A stretch of DNA of 9,339 bases from CAZSMC01 sp964607755 (GTDB taxonomy: Bacteria; Zhuqueibacterota; Zhuqueibacteria; Residuimicrobiales; Krinioviventaceae), in the NCBI GenBank assembly GCA_964607755.1, contig CAZSMC010000111.1, forward strand, positions 1 through 9,339, read 5' to 3'. The notes beneath the pieces were generated by a model. That model was not told the origin of the DNA. It did no database searches and saw only the letters and a list, made by a program, of their open reading frames with translations. The number at the start of each line of letters is the position of its first letter. Position 1 is the stretch's first letter. Position numbers and translations under genes: made by a program. Shown here one piece after another: positions 1 through 5,230 of the stretch.

Positions 1-37
1 ACACGAAGAAAAACAACTGAAAAACCAAAGCTTGTTG

Positions 38-95
38 GTGGTAATTCGTGTCATTCGTGGATATTTGTGATATTCGTGATAGAGTTACATTCGTG
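38..95. repeat. Degenerate ATTCGTG microrepeat island
   Basis: The heptamer ATTCGTG occurs at 44-50, 53-59, 72-78 and 89-95, with a one-mismatch copy ATTTGTG at 63-69. The copies are 2 to 10 nt apart. The stretch has no plausible reading frame and lies downstream of higA. It looks like slippage-derived or dispersed intergenic repeat DNA rather than a binding-site array, because the spacing is irregular. A related word, TTCACGAAT (its reverse complement), recurs near 1850. Confidence 0.6.
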
Positions 96-131
96 AACTC
101 AGTGGGCCAGTCGTTTATAGTTCAATCTTTT

Positions 132-179
132 TTCGCCAAATTTATTAACAAACCAGGCTTAAACCCGGTTGCTGGCGAA
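132..179. repeat. Nested inverted repeat downstream of higA
   Basis: An outer pair TTCGCCA (132-138) and TGGCGAA (173-179) encloses an inner pair at 151-157 and 164-170. Read on the minus strand the inner stem is AACCGGG/CCTGGTT with one G-U wobble and a six-base loop. It lies about 100 nt past the higA stop, so it could mark the 3' end of the higBA transcript. No clean U-run follows on either strand, so I do not call it an intrinsic terminator. Confidence 0.35.
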
Positions 180-275
180 TAATACTGATATTAATCATAG
201 TGTATGAAAAATTTCTGCAACTGCCCCAAATATTTCCTGATTGAAACGGCCATTAAAATTGGCTTCATTTGCTCG

Positions 276-578
276 TTATGCCAGCTTCAGATTATTCTTT
301 TTTGCTACAAATGGTTCAACTCGAGCTTCCTGGTGAGCTGCTTTCCATAAATCAAGTTTGGCTTGCATGAACAACCAGCTTTCTGGTGTTGTATTTGTAG
401 CCTTTGAAATTCTAATCGCCATTTCAGAACTTAATGATACTCTACAATTTATTAAAGCTGAGAGTGCTTTGCGCGTAACACCAAGCTTTTTTGCAGCCTC
501 CGTTACTGAAATACCAAGAGGTTTTATAATATCTTCTCTTATTATTTCTCCAGGGTGGGTGGGCTTTCTATTGGTCAT
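276..578 (-). CDS. higA: HigA-type antitoxin (XRE/HTH)
   Basis: This 100-residue protein has the standard HigA layout. It opens with the HPGEIIRED segment (about residues 8-16), followed by a helix-turn-helix (about 23-58: SVTEAAKKLGVTRKALSALI, then the NCRVSLSSEMAIRISKA stretch). It ends with TTPESWLFMQAKLDLW (about 63-78) and a short basic tail. In the HigBA family the antitoxin binds and neutralises HigB and represses its own operon through the HTH. The gene sits 24 nt downstream of higB, the toxin-first order typical of higBA. The ATG at 578 is supported by AAGGA at 588-592, 9 nt upstream. Length and motifs are complete and nothing suggests decay. The family call is secure; actual antitoxin activity is inferred. 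Confidence 0.93.
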   Translation of the reverse strand: MTNRKPTHPGEIIREDIIKPLGISVTEAAKKLGVTRKALSALINCRVSLSSEMAIRISKATNTTPESWLFMQAKLDLWKAAHQEARVEPFVAKKNNLKLA

Positions 579-602
579 TTTATCTATTCCTTCTCTTAAC
601 TG

Positions 603-881
603 TTAATGATAATCAATATAATCAACGTTAATTGCATCATTTCCTTCAAACTCAAAAGTTACTCTCCAATTACCACTTGTTGAAACTGCCCACGTTCCTT
701 TCAAATTTCCTTTTAGTGGATGTAGATTATACCCAGGTAAATTCATATCTTGAGGATTAGTTGATGCATCTAAACGGTCCAAAATTCGAATGACTTTTGA
801 AACATGACTTTGATGAATTTTACTCCGGTCATCATTCAAAAATAACTTTTCAAGAGCTTTATTCTTGAAAAATTTGATCAC
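603..881 (-). CDS. higB: HigB-type toxin (RelE/ParE superfamily mRNA interferase)
   Basis: This 92-residue protein matches the HigB pattern: MIKFFKNKALEKLF at the start, a helical middle (about 24-42, HVSKVIRILDRLDAST), then NLPGYNLHPLKGNLKGTWAV (about 47-66). The terminal strands are SGNWRVTFEF and a YIDYH end. Family HigB toxins cleave mRNA on the ribosome; the R and terminal H seen here fit that fold, but activity is inferred. The start codon is GTG (879-881), chosen because it gives the family's usual MIK N-terminus. No good Shine-Dalgarno is visible, only AAGG about 14 nt upstream. The start lies 16 nt after the stop of the decayed DUF433-like fragment, so the promoter must lie within or very near that remnant. 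With higA it forms an apparently intact two-gene module. Confidence 0.9.
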   Translation of the reverse strand: MIKFFKNKALEKLFLNDDRSKIHQSHVSKVIRILDRLDASTNPQDMNLPGYNLHPLKGNLKGTWAVSTSGNWRVTFEFEGNDAINVDYIDYH

Positions 882-897
882 AAGTTATTCTAACCTT

Positions 898-1008
898 TTA
901 ATAAGCAACAATATTGGCAACTCGTACGTATACCACAGCTATCAGTGGCTTACCCTGGCCGTTATCTCTGTCCGTTTCAATATATGGATGATAAATACGA
1001 GTTGTCAT
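898..1008 (-). pseudogene. Truncated DUF433-like N-terminal fragment
   Basis: A 36-codon frame from ATG (1006-1008) to TAA (898-900) reads MTTRIYHPYIETDRDNGQ, then GKPLIA, VVYV and RVANIVAY. DUF433 proteins (small antitoxin-like proteins with a HTH) commonly begin with HPYI, then GKPVIRGTRI and a hydrophobic helix. Here the GKPLIA part and the helix are recognisable, but the GTR triplet is replaced by VVYV, consistent with a small in-frame insertion. The frame ends just where the family would continue into its C-terminal half, and higB begins 16 nt later. I infer a truncated remnant whose distal part was lost, perhaps when higBA arrived. Its first 23 codons resemble those of the hicA chimera at 1415. 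The family assignment rests on short motifs and is moderate. Confidence 0.55.
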
Positions 1009-1077
1009 ATTTTCGTACTTTATTTTCAATAGGTTGTAAACATGCTTTAAAGTTAATGAATATTTTATATTATAAAT

Positions 1078-1293
1078 TCAAACTGGGATTTCCATATAGG
1101 AAGAACGACTTGTAGATTCTGGAACTCTATATCCTTCTGCAACAAGTCATTCGATATGAAGCTCAATAGCTTTTTCCATATTTTTTTCTACCTCTTTTTT
1201 AGTCCTTCCTGTTGCAACACAACAAGAGAGGTCGGGTGAAAATGTAGAAAAGCCCGTATTTGTTTTTTCAATAATAATCAAGTATTTTGTCAT
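1078..1293 (-). pseudogene. hicB: hicB antitoxin gene with one in-frame TGA
   Basis: The frame from ATG 1291-1293 to TGA 1078-1080 has 71 sense and internal-stop codons and reads as a near-complete HicB: MTKYLIIIEKTNTGFSTFSP, DLSCCVATGRTKKEVEKNM, EKAIELHIE, stop, LVAEGYRVPESTSRSSYMEI, PV. HicB proteins have HLEGL-x-EGY-x-VPEP at this place, so codon 49 (1147-1149, TGA) stands where glycine (GGA) is expected: one G-to-T change. The rest is undamaged in frame, which points to recent inactivation or a base error. The truncated product would keep the first strands and helix of the partial RNase-H-like fold and lose its C-terminal part. Its start overlaps the stop of the hicA remnant as ATGA, the coupling typical of hicAB. 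HicB normally neutralises HicA, an RNA-cleaving toxin. Confidence 0.85.
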
Positions 1294-1415
1294 TTTTTTA
1301 TTCCCGCTTGTTTCAAAACACTATTTAAAGTACCTTTTGCTAATTCATCATTAGGTTTGCCCTGGGAAATATTGTTATCTCTTTTAATATATGGGTGGTC
1401 AATCTGATCTGCCAT
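1290..1415 (-). pseudogene. hicA: hicA 3' remnant fused to a DUF433-like N-terminus
   Basis: This is a 41-residue frame with a good ribosome site, AAGGA at 1423-1427, 7 nt before the ATG. Its second half, GKPNDELAKGTLNSVLKQAG, is the C-terminal signature of HicA (GK-x-N-x-E-x-x-GTL-x-S-x-LKQAG). The first half, MADQIDHPYIKRDNNISQ, is not HicA. The conserved HicA N-terminal GSHH or SH catalytic-histidine region is absent, so RNA cleavage is not expected. The first half instead resembles the DUF433-like fragment at 1008, including the HPYI motif. The junction falls at the GKP codons, a tripeptide found in both families, suggesting recombination at short homology. The stop overlaps hicB by ATGA, as in an intact hicAB operon. 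HicA origin of the 3' half is well supported; the fusion reading is inference. Confidence 0.68.
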
Positions 1416-1457
1416 ATTCTTTTCCTTGTTTTTTTACTTTTGTCTCGTTCTCCCAGA

Positions 1458-1492
1458 ACGCAGGGAGATCGCCCAGCAGGGCGTTCCTGCGT
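1458..1492. repeat. Two-step GC-rich hairpin
   Basis: ACGCAGG (1458-1464) pairs with CCTGCGT (1486-1492). Inside it CGCCC (1470-1474) pairs with GGGCG (1479-1483) around an AGCA loop, leaving an asymmetric internal loop. The 12 base pairs make it the strongest structure in the noncoding region. It lies just upstream of the hicA remnant when read on the minus strand, so it could also sit in that gene's leader. Confidence 0.5.
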
Positions 1493-1621
1493 GGCACTGT
1501 GTTTTATTCAGGTGCTATCAGCCTGGTCTTGGTCTCTTTCCATCCGAAGGTTCTCGCAGCAGGAGGCACATTTCCAATCTGCTTACTGCCGGGCTTGCTT
1601 ACGTTCTTAAAAAAATATATC

Positions 1622-1634
1622 GCCACGATGTGGC
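1622..1634. repeat. Short GCCAC/GTGGC hairpin
   Basis: GCCAC (1622-1626) and GTGGC (1630-1634) form a 5-bp stem around a GAT triloop, followed on the plus strand by TTTGATATTTT. It resembles the triloop hairpin 50 nt further on and may belong to the same repeat family or be a weak terminator. Confidence 0.35.
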
Positions 1635-1671
1635 TTTGATATTTTGAGATGAATATGTGCTATAAATACTT

Positions 1672-1690
1672 AACCGCTACGCGGTTTTTT
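1672..1690 (+). terminator. Candidate intrinsic terminator, plus strand
   Basis: AACCGC (1672-1677) and GCGGTT (1681-1686) form a 6-bp stem with a TAC loop, running directly into TTTT on the plus strand. Shape and T-run fit a rho-independent terminator, though the stem is short. No plus-strand gene is visible upstream, so either it ends an unrecognised plus-strand RNA from the 1440-1670 stretch or it is a chance or repeat-derived hairpin. Confidence 0.4.
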
Positions 1691-1844
1691 ATATCACCTT
1701 GTTGTGTATGCGCGTCATCAATCCGGATAGGGGTTGGATATTTATCGTATTGCCGCGCACCTCGTACCTCGCACCCCGAACCACATCCACTTAATTTAAG
1801 ACCCTATTTTTCCAATTCCAATTGAAGCATGACACGTTACCCAT

Positions 1845-1905
1845 ATCACTATTCACGAATCCCTCATAACTTTTCCTTTTCACTATTCACTAATCCCTAA
1901 TCACT
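1845..1905. repeat. Direct repeat, CACTATTCAC(G/T)AATCCCT
   Basis: An 18-nt word, CACTATTCACGAATCCCT, starts near 1848 and recurs as CACTATTCACTAATCCCT near 1881, followed by a partial third copy, AATCACTTC. The copies differ at one position and are about 33 nt apart. There is no coding frame. The pattern resembles simple dispersed intergenic repeats rather than a CRISPR array: only two good copies, and a spacer that is itself low-complexity. Confidence 0.5.
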
Positions 1906-1928
1906 TCTTACACATTTAATCCGTTGTA

Positions 1929-1974
1929 CGACGAGGCTCGTCGCTTTACGATGTGCTTGAGGTCCTCCCACCTC
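1929..1974. repeat. Pair of small inverted repeats
   Basis: CGACGAG (1929-1935) and CTCGTCG (1937-1943) are separated by one base, giving a realistic CGACG/CGTCG stem with an AGGCT loop. Sixteen bases later GAGGT (1959-1963) and ACCTC (1970-1974) form a second stem around CCTCCC. Neither is followed by a T-run. They may be part of the same intergenic repeat material as the hairpins near 1622 and 1672. Confidence 0.35.
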
Positions 1975-2190
1975 GTCCCTTGCATCTGGTTTTTTTCTCT
2001 AAATTTCAAAATGATTGGAATTGTTTTCTTTAATGCTTATTATTGATCTTTTTAATAAAATGGGTCAGTGTATTATCAATTTTATCTTTTTCTGTCCAAT
2101 CTGAGTCTATTACGCTTTTTTCTATACTATTTAACGGAATTTTTAAATGTTGTCACATATCGAAACGTTTTCAGTTTTTTACTTAGACGT

Positions 2191-2523
2191 TTAGCCGTTT
2201 TTATTCATCATCTTCCATGCGAAAGAATCCAACTGAATCAAGCACTTTTGCAGTATCTGCGTATCGCGATTGCTCTGCAGATTGTAATAGTACATGGCAA
2301 TCATCTCACGGGCGCGCCGGATTTCCTTTAGCTTGTGACGCCAGCGCTTATCCACAGAAATAAAATCAATTAATTCCAATGCCCGTTCCAATGCATTTTT
2401 ATATTCCAGAGGGACATCTTGCATGTTTTGAGCACGATTCAATTCATTCGCTACCATAATCAACTGCTGAAAAGTAGGGAACGTAAAAAAACGGTCTTTT
2501 AATGTCTTGTGCCATACAGGCAT
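2191..2523 (-). CDS. Hypothetical all-helical protein, coupled to DUF5674
   Basis: I do not recognise this 110-residue protein. It has no signal peptide or membrane segment. Composition and spacing suggest three to four amphipathic helices: about 16-32 (PTFQQLIMVANELNRAQNM), 39-55 (LEYKNALERALELIDFI), 58-83 (basic, WRHKLKEIRRAREMIAMYYY) and 86-107. The charged middle with KRWRHKLKEIRR could contact nucleic acid or a partner, but that is inference. The ATG at 2521-2523 begins two bases after the TAG of the DUF5674 gene and is preceded by GGAAAG inside that gene's end. Translation is therefore almost certainly coupled, and the two proteins probably act together. No clear terminator follows the stop. 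Confidence 0.75.
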   Translation of the reverse strand: MPVWHKTLKDRFFTFPTFQQLIMVANELNRAQNMQDVPLEYKNALERALELIDFISVDKRWRHKLKEIRRAREMIAMYYYNLQSNRDTQILQKCLIQLDSFAWKMMNKNG

Positions 2524-2525
2524 TA

Positions 2526-2891
2526 CTAACTTTCCATATCCTCATCAGGTGATAGCACGAGTTTCTCGATTATGTCCTTCACGCTCTGCCTTCTTTCCTT
2601 GTTTGTGATTTCCATAGACATGTTTTCATCCATGGGTCGTATATTAATAAAGCTTGTGCATTCAATTCGATTATGAGGTTCATTCCAGGGATAGAGATTT
2701 CCTCCCCATAAATCAGATTGTTTTGATCCTTCTTGAAGCAACATTGACTCGGCATCAGAATGCAGTTCTCCACCCAACGCAACCCGCTCCATCTCAATAT
2801 CTACGACAAATTTGACCATGGTATCAAAATATTCCTGACACAAGGTCTTTAAATCATCTTTGGCAATTTTGTTGTCAATAATTCGAATCAT
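2526..2891 (-). CDS. DUF5674 family protein
   Basis: This 121-residue protein matches my memory of DUF5674, a family with no assigned function. The signature runs from DLKTLCQEYFDTMVKFVVDI (about 13-32), where related proteins read F-x-DMVKAVVDIE, through ALGGELHSDAE (38-48) and LLQEGSKQSDLWGGNLYPW (50-68), to ECTSFINIRP (77-86). The C-terminal helix VKDIIEKLVLSP completes the usual length. The dense conserved acidic and histidine positions (GGELH, E/D around them) suggest a binding or catalytic pocket, but no activity is known to me. The gene lies 41 nt after coiled-coil copy A and 2 nt before the helical hypothetical protein, so it may be the last part of the polysaccharide-region transcript or a separate two-gene unit. 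Confidence 0.85.
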   Translation of the reverse strand: MIRIIDNKIAKDDLKTLCQEYFDTMVKFVVDIEMERVALGGELHSDAESMLLQEGSKQSDLWGGNLYPWNEPHNRIECTSFINIRPMDENMSMEITNKERRQSVKDIIEKLVLSPDEDMES

Positions 2892-2932
2892 GCCTTGATC
2901 TCAATTTACAAGTTATTATGAAACGATTCTTT

Positions 2933-3418
2933 TTATTTCTCCCGGATCCGGTACTCTGGGAACTTTTCTTCCAAGAGCTCCAGGCGTGTACTGTGCAAGT
3001 CAAAAGTATTCGAAAACACGCGCTGTTCCTTCCGGATCAAAGCGAGTTGATTGAGAATCTGTTCGATTTGTTCCTCGATTCTTTCAAATCGTTTATCAAT
3101 TTGCTCAAATCGTTTATCAATTTGCTCAAANNNNNNNNNNNNNNNNNNNNNNNNNNNNNNNNNNNNNNNNNNNNNNNNNNNNNNNNNNNNNNNNNNNNNN
3201 NNNNNNNNNNNNNNNNNNNNNNNNNNNNNNTCAAATCGTTTATCAATTTGCTCAAATCGTTTATCAATTTGCTCAAACTGCTTTTCATTTTGTTCAAACC
3301 GTTTTTCGACATGCTCGAACCGTTCATTCATTTCTTTTCGCGTCGGCACCTCGTTCATAACATATTCAGCGAGTTTTTCCAGCAAAGCATGCGTTTTTTC
3401 TAAGGTTATTTCAGACAT
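2933..3418 (-). CDS. Heptad-repeat coiled-coil protein, copy A (contains assembly gap)
   Basis: The start is ATG 3416-3418 with a strong AAGGGGG site at 3424-3430. An N-terminal cap (SEITLEKTHALLEKLAEYVM, then NEVPTRKEMNERFE) leads into a heptad array FEHVEKR, FEQNEKQ, then FEQIDKR copies. A 100-N gap follows, then more FEQIDKR, FERIEEQ, IEQILNQ. A C-terminal cap reads LALIRKEQRVF, DLHSTRLELLEEKF, PEYRIREK. Hydrophobic residues at heptad a and d positions (F and I/V) predict a long parallel coiled coil, soluble, without signal peptide or membrane segment. With 100 Ns the frame stays open and gives 161 residues, but the true repeat number is unknown. The gene follows the nucleotide-sugar dehydrogenase after 124 nt. 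Copy B (7742-8325) is a paralog. Function unknown; a scaffold or length-variable linker role is inference. Confidence 0.85.
   Translation of the reverse strand: MSEITLEKTHALLEKLAEYVMNEVPTRKEMNERFEHVEKRFEQNEKQFEQIDKRFEQIDKRFXXXXXXXXXXXXXXXXXXXXXXXXXXXXXXXXXXFEQIDKRFEQIDKRFERIEEQIEQILNQLALIRKEQRVFSNTFDLHSTRLELLEEKFPEYRIREK
3084..3272. repeat. 21-bp tandem repeat inside coiled-coil copy A
   Basis: Perfect 21-bp units beginning TCAAATCGTTTATCAATTTG are seen at 3084-3104, 3105-3125, 3231-3251 and 3252-3272, with a partial unit at 3126-3130 where the gap begins. Each unit encodes one heptad, FEQIDKR, on the minus strand. Diverged units flank the array on both sides. Nucleotide identity of the inner units, beyond what protein constraint needs, indicates recent expansion or homogenisation. 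Confidence 0.9.
3131..3230. other. Assembly gap (100 N) within the tandem repeat
   Basis: Exactly 100 Ns separate identical 21-bp repeat units, so assembly broke in the array. If all hidden units were perfect, the missing length would be 16 plus a multiple of 21. One hundred satisfies that, which is why the frame stays open, but two other gaps in the window are also 100 Ns, so the number is probably a placeholder. Confidence 0.95.
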
Positions 3419-3515
3419 GACTACCCCCTTCTTTTGGGTTTATTTTTTTATTGTGCATAATATTTCGTTGAAAAACATTTTTTGACCATTATCTATAGCA
3501 AATTATGTTGATACG

Positions 3516-3527
3516 ATTTACGTAAAT
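3516..3527. promoter_or_regulatory. Perfect 12-bp palindrome upstream of coiled-coil copy A
   Basis: ATTTACGTAAAT is a perfect palindrome in the 124-nt spacer between the nucleotide-sugar dehydrogenase and coiled-coil copy A. Three bases away TGTA and TACA (3530-3540) form a second small inverted repeat around CGT. Together they look like possible operator half-sites for an internal promoter, but I see no convincing -35/-10 pair and AT-rich palindromes arise easily by chance. Confidence 0.25.
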
Positions 3528-3542
3528 ATTGTACGTTACAGG

Positions 3543-5183
3543 TTAACTATCTTTCCCTCTGACATCTTCTTTCAACCGCTTCATGTGTCCCCGCCCCAAT
3601 CCTTTGACCTCACAACCCAATTCGAAATACCGTCTGATCTTTTCATCACTCAGGATGCCGAAACAATCAACAATAGCGGCTTTTTGGCCGATAGCTTTGA
3701 CCACTTTATCTGGTTCTAAATTTAAATACATTTCATGTCGCACGGCAAAAACCACCACTTCAACATCATAGAACGCCTTTTCTAAATCTTTTTCGATTCG
3801 TATTTCTTCAAGTTTTTCCTGGTTGCGAAAAAAACGCGCTTTGCTATGTCCGGCAGCCGGATAGGTGTCCTGTTTTTCAAATTCCCACCAATGTTCCACA
3901 TACGGATCATGCACCCGGATCTCGGCGCCCATTTCTGCGAGCCGGCGAATCAGTATCTCTGACCCGCTGTAGCGGGTATCCCCGACATCCTCACGATAAG
4001 CAGCGCCCAGCACCAGGATATCGGACGCGGCAATGGGCACATTCATGTTACGCATGGCATCTCGGGTGACGGCTGCGGCGTGCAAGCCACGGGTATCGTT
4101 GATGTTGATCGCCTGCGGAGTAATCTTGAAAATATCATCTTCGAAACCGAGAATGTGTTTGTACGCCCACATGCCCAGGCCGCCGTCTTTGGGCAGACAA
4201 TAGCCGCCAATGCCAGGGCCCGGAAAAATCATATTACTGTGTGTGGGTCGTACCTTAATGGCCTCTATAACTTTTAGCAGATCAACGCCATTTCGCTCGG
4301 CAAACAAACTCCACTCGTCCATAAAAGCAAGGATGGTTGCCCGGTAGCTGTTTTCAACAATCTTGGCAGTTTCGGATTCGATTGGCCGGTCCATCACAGT
4401 TAAAGGATATTCTTTTGTGTTCAATACGTCAGTCAGAAACTGGACCACCCGGTTTTTCGCTTCCTCATTGATCCCACTGCACACGCGCCAAAAATCCCGA
4501 ATACTCGCCACATAATGCCGGCCAGGCATGACGCGTTCATAACTGTGTGCCAGTAATGGATCCTTGTCAAGTCCGCGGTTTTTAAAAATCTTTCTTATAA
4601 TAGGATAAGCAACCTGTTCTGTGGTTCCCGGCGCAACTGTAGTTTCAATCAACACCAGCGCTTCCGGCTGAATATGCTCGGCAATGACTTCAATAGACGC
4701 TTCCAGAGCTGCCATGTCTGTGGAACCGGTATGCACATCGCCAAGGTCCTTTTTGACATAGTCGCATTGAACATCCACGACAACAACATCAGCCAGAGAC
4801 AGCACATCGTAAGAATACGTTGCCATTAAGGTTTTCTTGTCGTTTACACAGCGGGCGATCATGGGTTCGACTTCCGGATCTTCAGCCTTTACAGGAGAGA
4901 CACCGCGGTTCAACAGCGGAATTTTCCAGTAACTGCGCACACTGGGCCGCTGCATACCGATAACGAATTTTGTCGGTTTGCCCTTTTCATCCGTGGTATC
5001 GGCAACGATCGCCGCCATTACCGCACCGACAAATCCTACCCCCATCACAACAACAATTTCCCGCCCCTTTGCCTGTTCCTGCTCGACTCGTTTCTTTATG
5101 TTTGCAAACTCATCGGCATAGTCATCTGGTTTCGGTAATGGAAATTGCTCTCCTGCAGGACTAACAGAGTATTGTTCTTGCAT
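3543..5183 (-). CDS. Nucleotide-sugar 6-dehydrogenase, long form (UDP-glucose/GDP-mannose dehydrogenase family)
   Basis: The family oxidises C6 of an NDP-sugar to the uronic acid with two NAD+. Visible domains are: an N-terminal Rossmann fold with GVGFVG (about 48-53), ETTVAPGTT (180-188), the central domain with ETAKIVENSYRA (271-282, K274 and N278), the catalytic-cysteine motif GPGIGGYCLPKD (322-333, C329), and the C-terminal domain GAAYREDVGDTRYS (393-406) ending in GLGRGH. At 546 residues it is about 100 longer than usual. It has a roughly 40-residue N-terminal extension, a long 62-115 segment with KIPLLNRGVSP, and GGYC where GGHC is common. The substrate cannot be fixed; a UDP-HexNAc that feeds the WlbA-like enzyme is plausible. 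The ATG at 5183 has GGGAGA at 5188-5193. Confidence 0.94.
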   Translation of the reverse strand: MQEQYSVSPAGEQFPLPKPDDYADEFANIKKRVEQEQAKGREIVVVMGVGFVGAVMAAIVADTTDEKGKPTKFVIGMQRPSVRSYWKIPLLNRGVSPVKAEDPEVEPMIARCVNDKKTLMATYSYDVLSLADVVVVDVQCDYVKKDLGDVHTGSTDMAALEASIEVIAEHIQPEALVLIETTVAPGTTEQVAYPIIRKIFKNRGLDKDPLLAHSYERVMPGRHYVASIRDFWRVCSGINEEAKNRVVQFLTDVLNTKEYPLTVMDRPIESETAKIVENSYRATILAFMDEWSLFAERNGVDLLKVIEAIKVRPTHSNMIFPGPGIGGYCLPKDGGLGMWAYKHILGFEDDIFKITPQAININDTRGLHAAAVTRDAMRNMNVPIAASDILVLGAAYREDVGDTRYSGSEILIRRLAEMGAEIRVHDPYVEHWWEFEKQDTYPAAGHSKARFFRNQEKLEEIRIEKDLEKAFYDVEVVVFAVRHEMYLNLEPDKVVKAIGQKAAIVDCFGILSDEKIRRYFELGCEVKGLGRGHMKRLKEDVRGKDS

Positions 5184-5230
5184 GGTGTCTCCCGGTTTTA
5201 TTGTTCAAATTCAGTTATCAATTTCTTTTT

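Larger units (their letters stand above)
1416..2190. other. 775-nt noncoding region with hairpins and microrepeats
   Basis: I see no supportable protein gene here. From about 1440 to 1640 all three plus frames are open, but none gives a recognisable product. On the minus strand two adjacent frames read VSKPGSKQIGNVPPAARTFG onward and NTVPRRNALLGDLPAFWE, split by a stop, also without a family I can name. The stretch holds a hairpin at 1458-1492, short hairpins at 1622-1634 and 1672-1686, and repeat-like islands at 1758-1777 and 1845-1905. Two more hairpins lie at 1929-1943 and 1959-1974, followed by AT-rich DNA to 2190. The mix suggests dispersed intergenic repeats, a decayed element, or an unannotated plus-strand RNA. 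Confidence 0.6.

Noticed and set aside
132..179. Integron attC-like site beside the toxin-antitoxin genes
   Set aside because: The nested inverted repeat lacks the GTTRRRY/RYYYAAC core sites and no integrase or cassette pattern is present.
1078..1293. TGA in hicB read as selenocysteine or recoded
   Set aside because: HicB is not a selenoprotein family, the expected residue is glycine, no downstream hairpin is evident, and TGA ends gmd and fcl normally.
1391..1647. Three overlapping plus-strand frames of 71-82 codons
   Set aside because: All three frames are open over the same DNA, none has a recognisable motif or a convincing ribosome site, and one starts inside the hicA remnant. They are better explained by composition or an RNA/repeat element.
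1845..1905. Short CRISPR remnant
   Set aside because: Only two good copies of an 18-nt word, low-complexity spacer, no cas genes in the window.
2918..3403. Plus-strand reading frame of 161 codons across the repeat
   Set aside because: It is the antisense of the heptad array. The minus frame has conserved caps, a strong ribosome site and a paralog; the plus frame has none of these.
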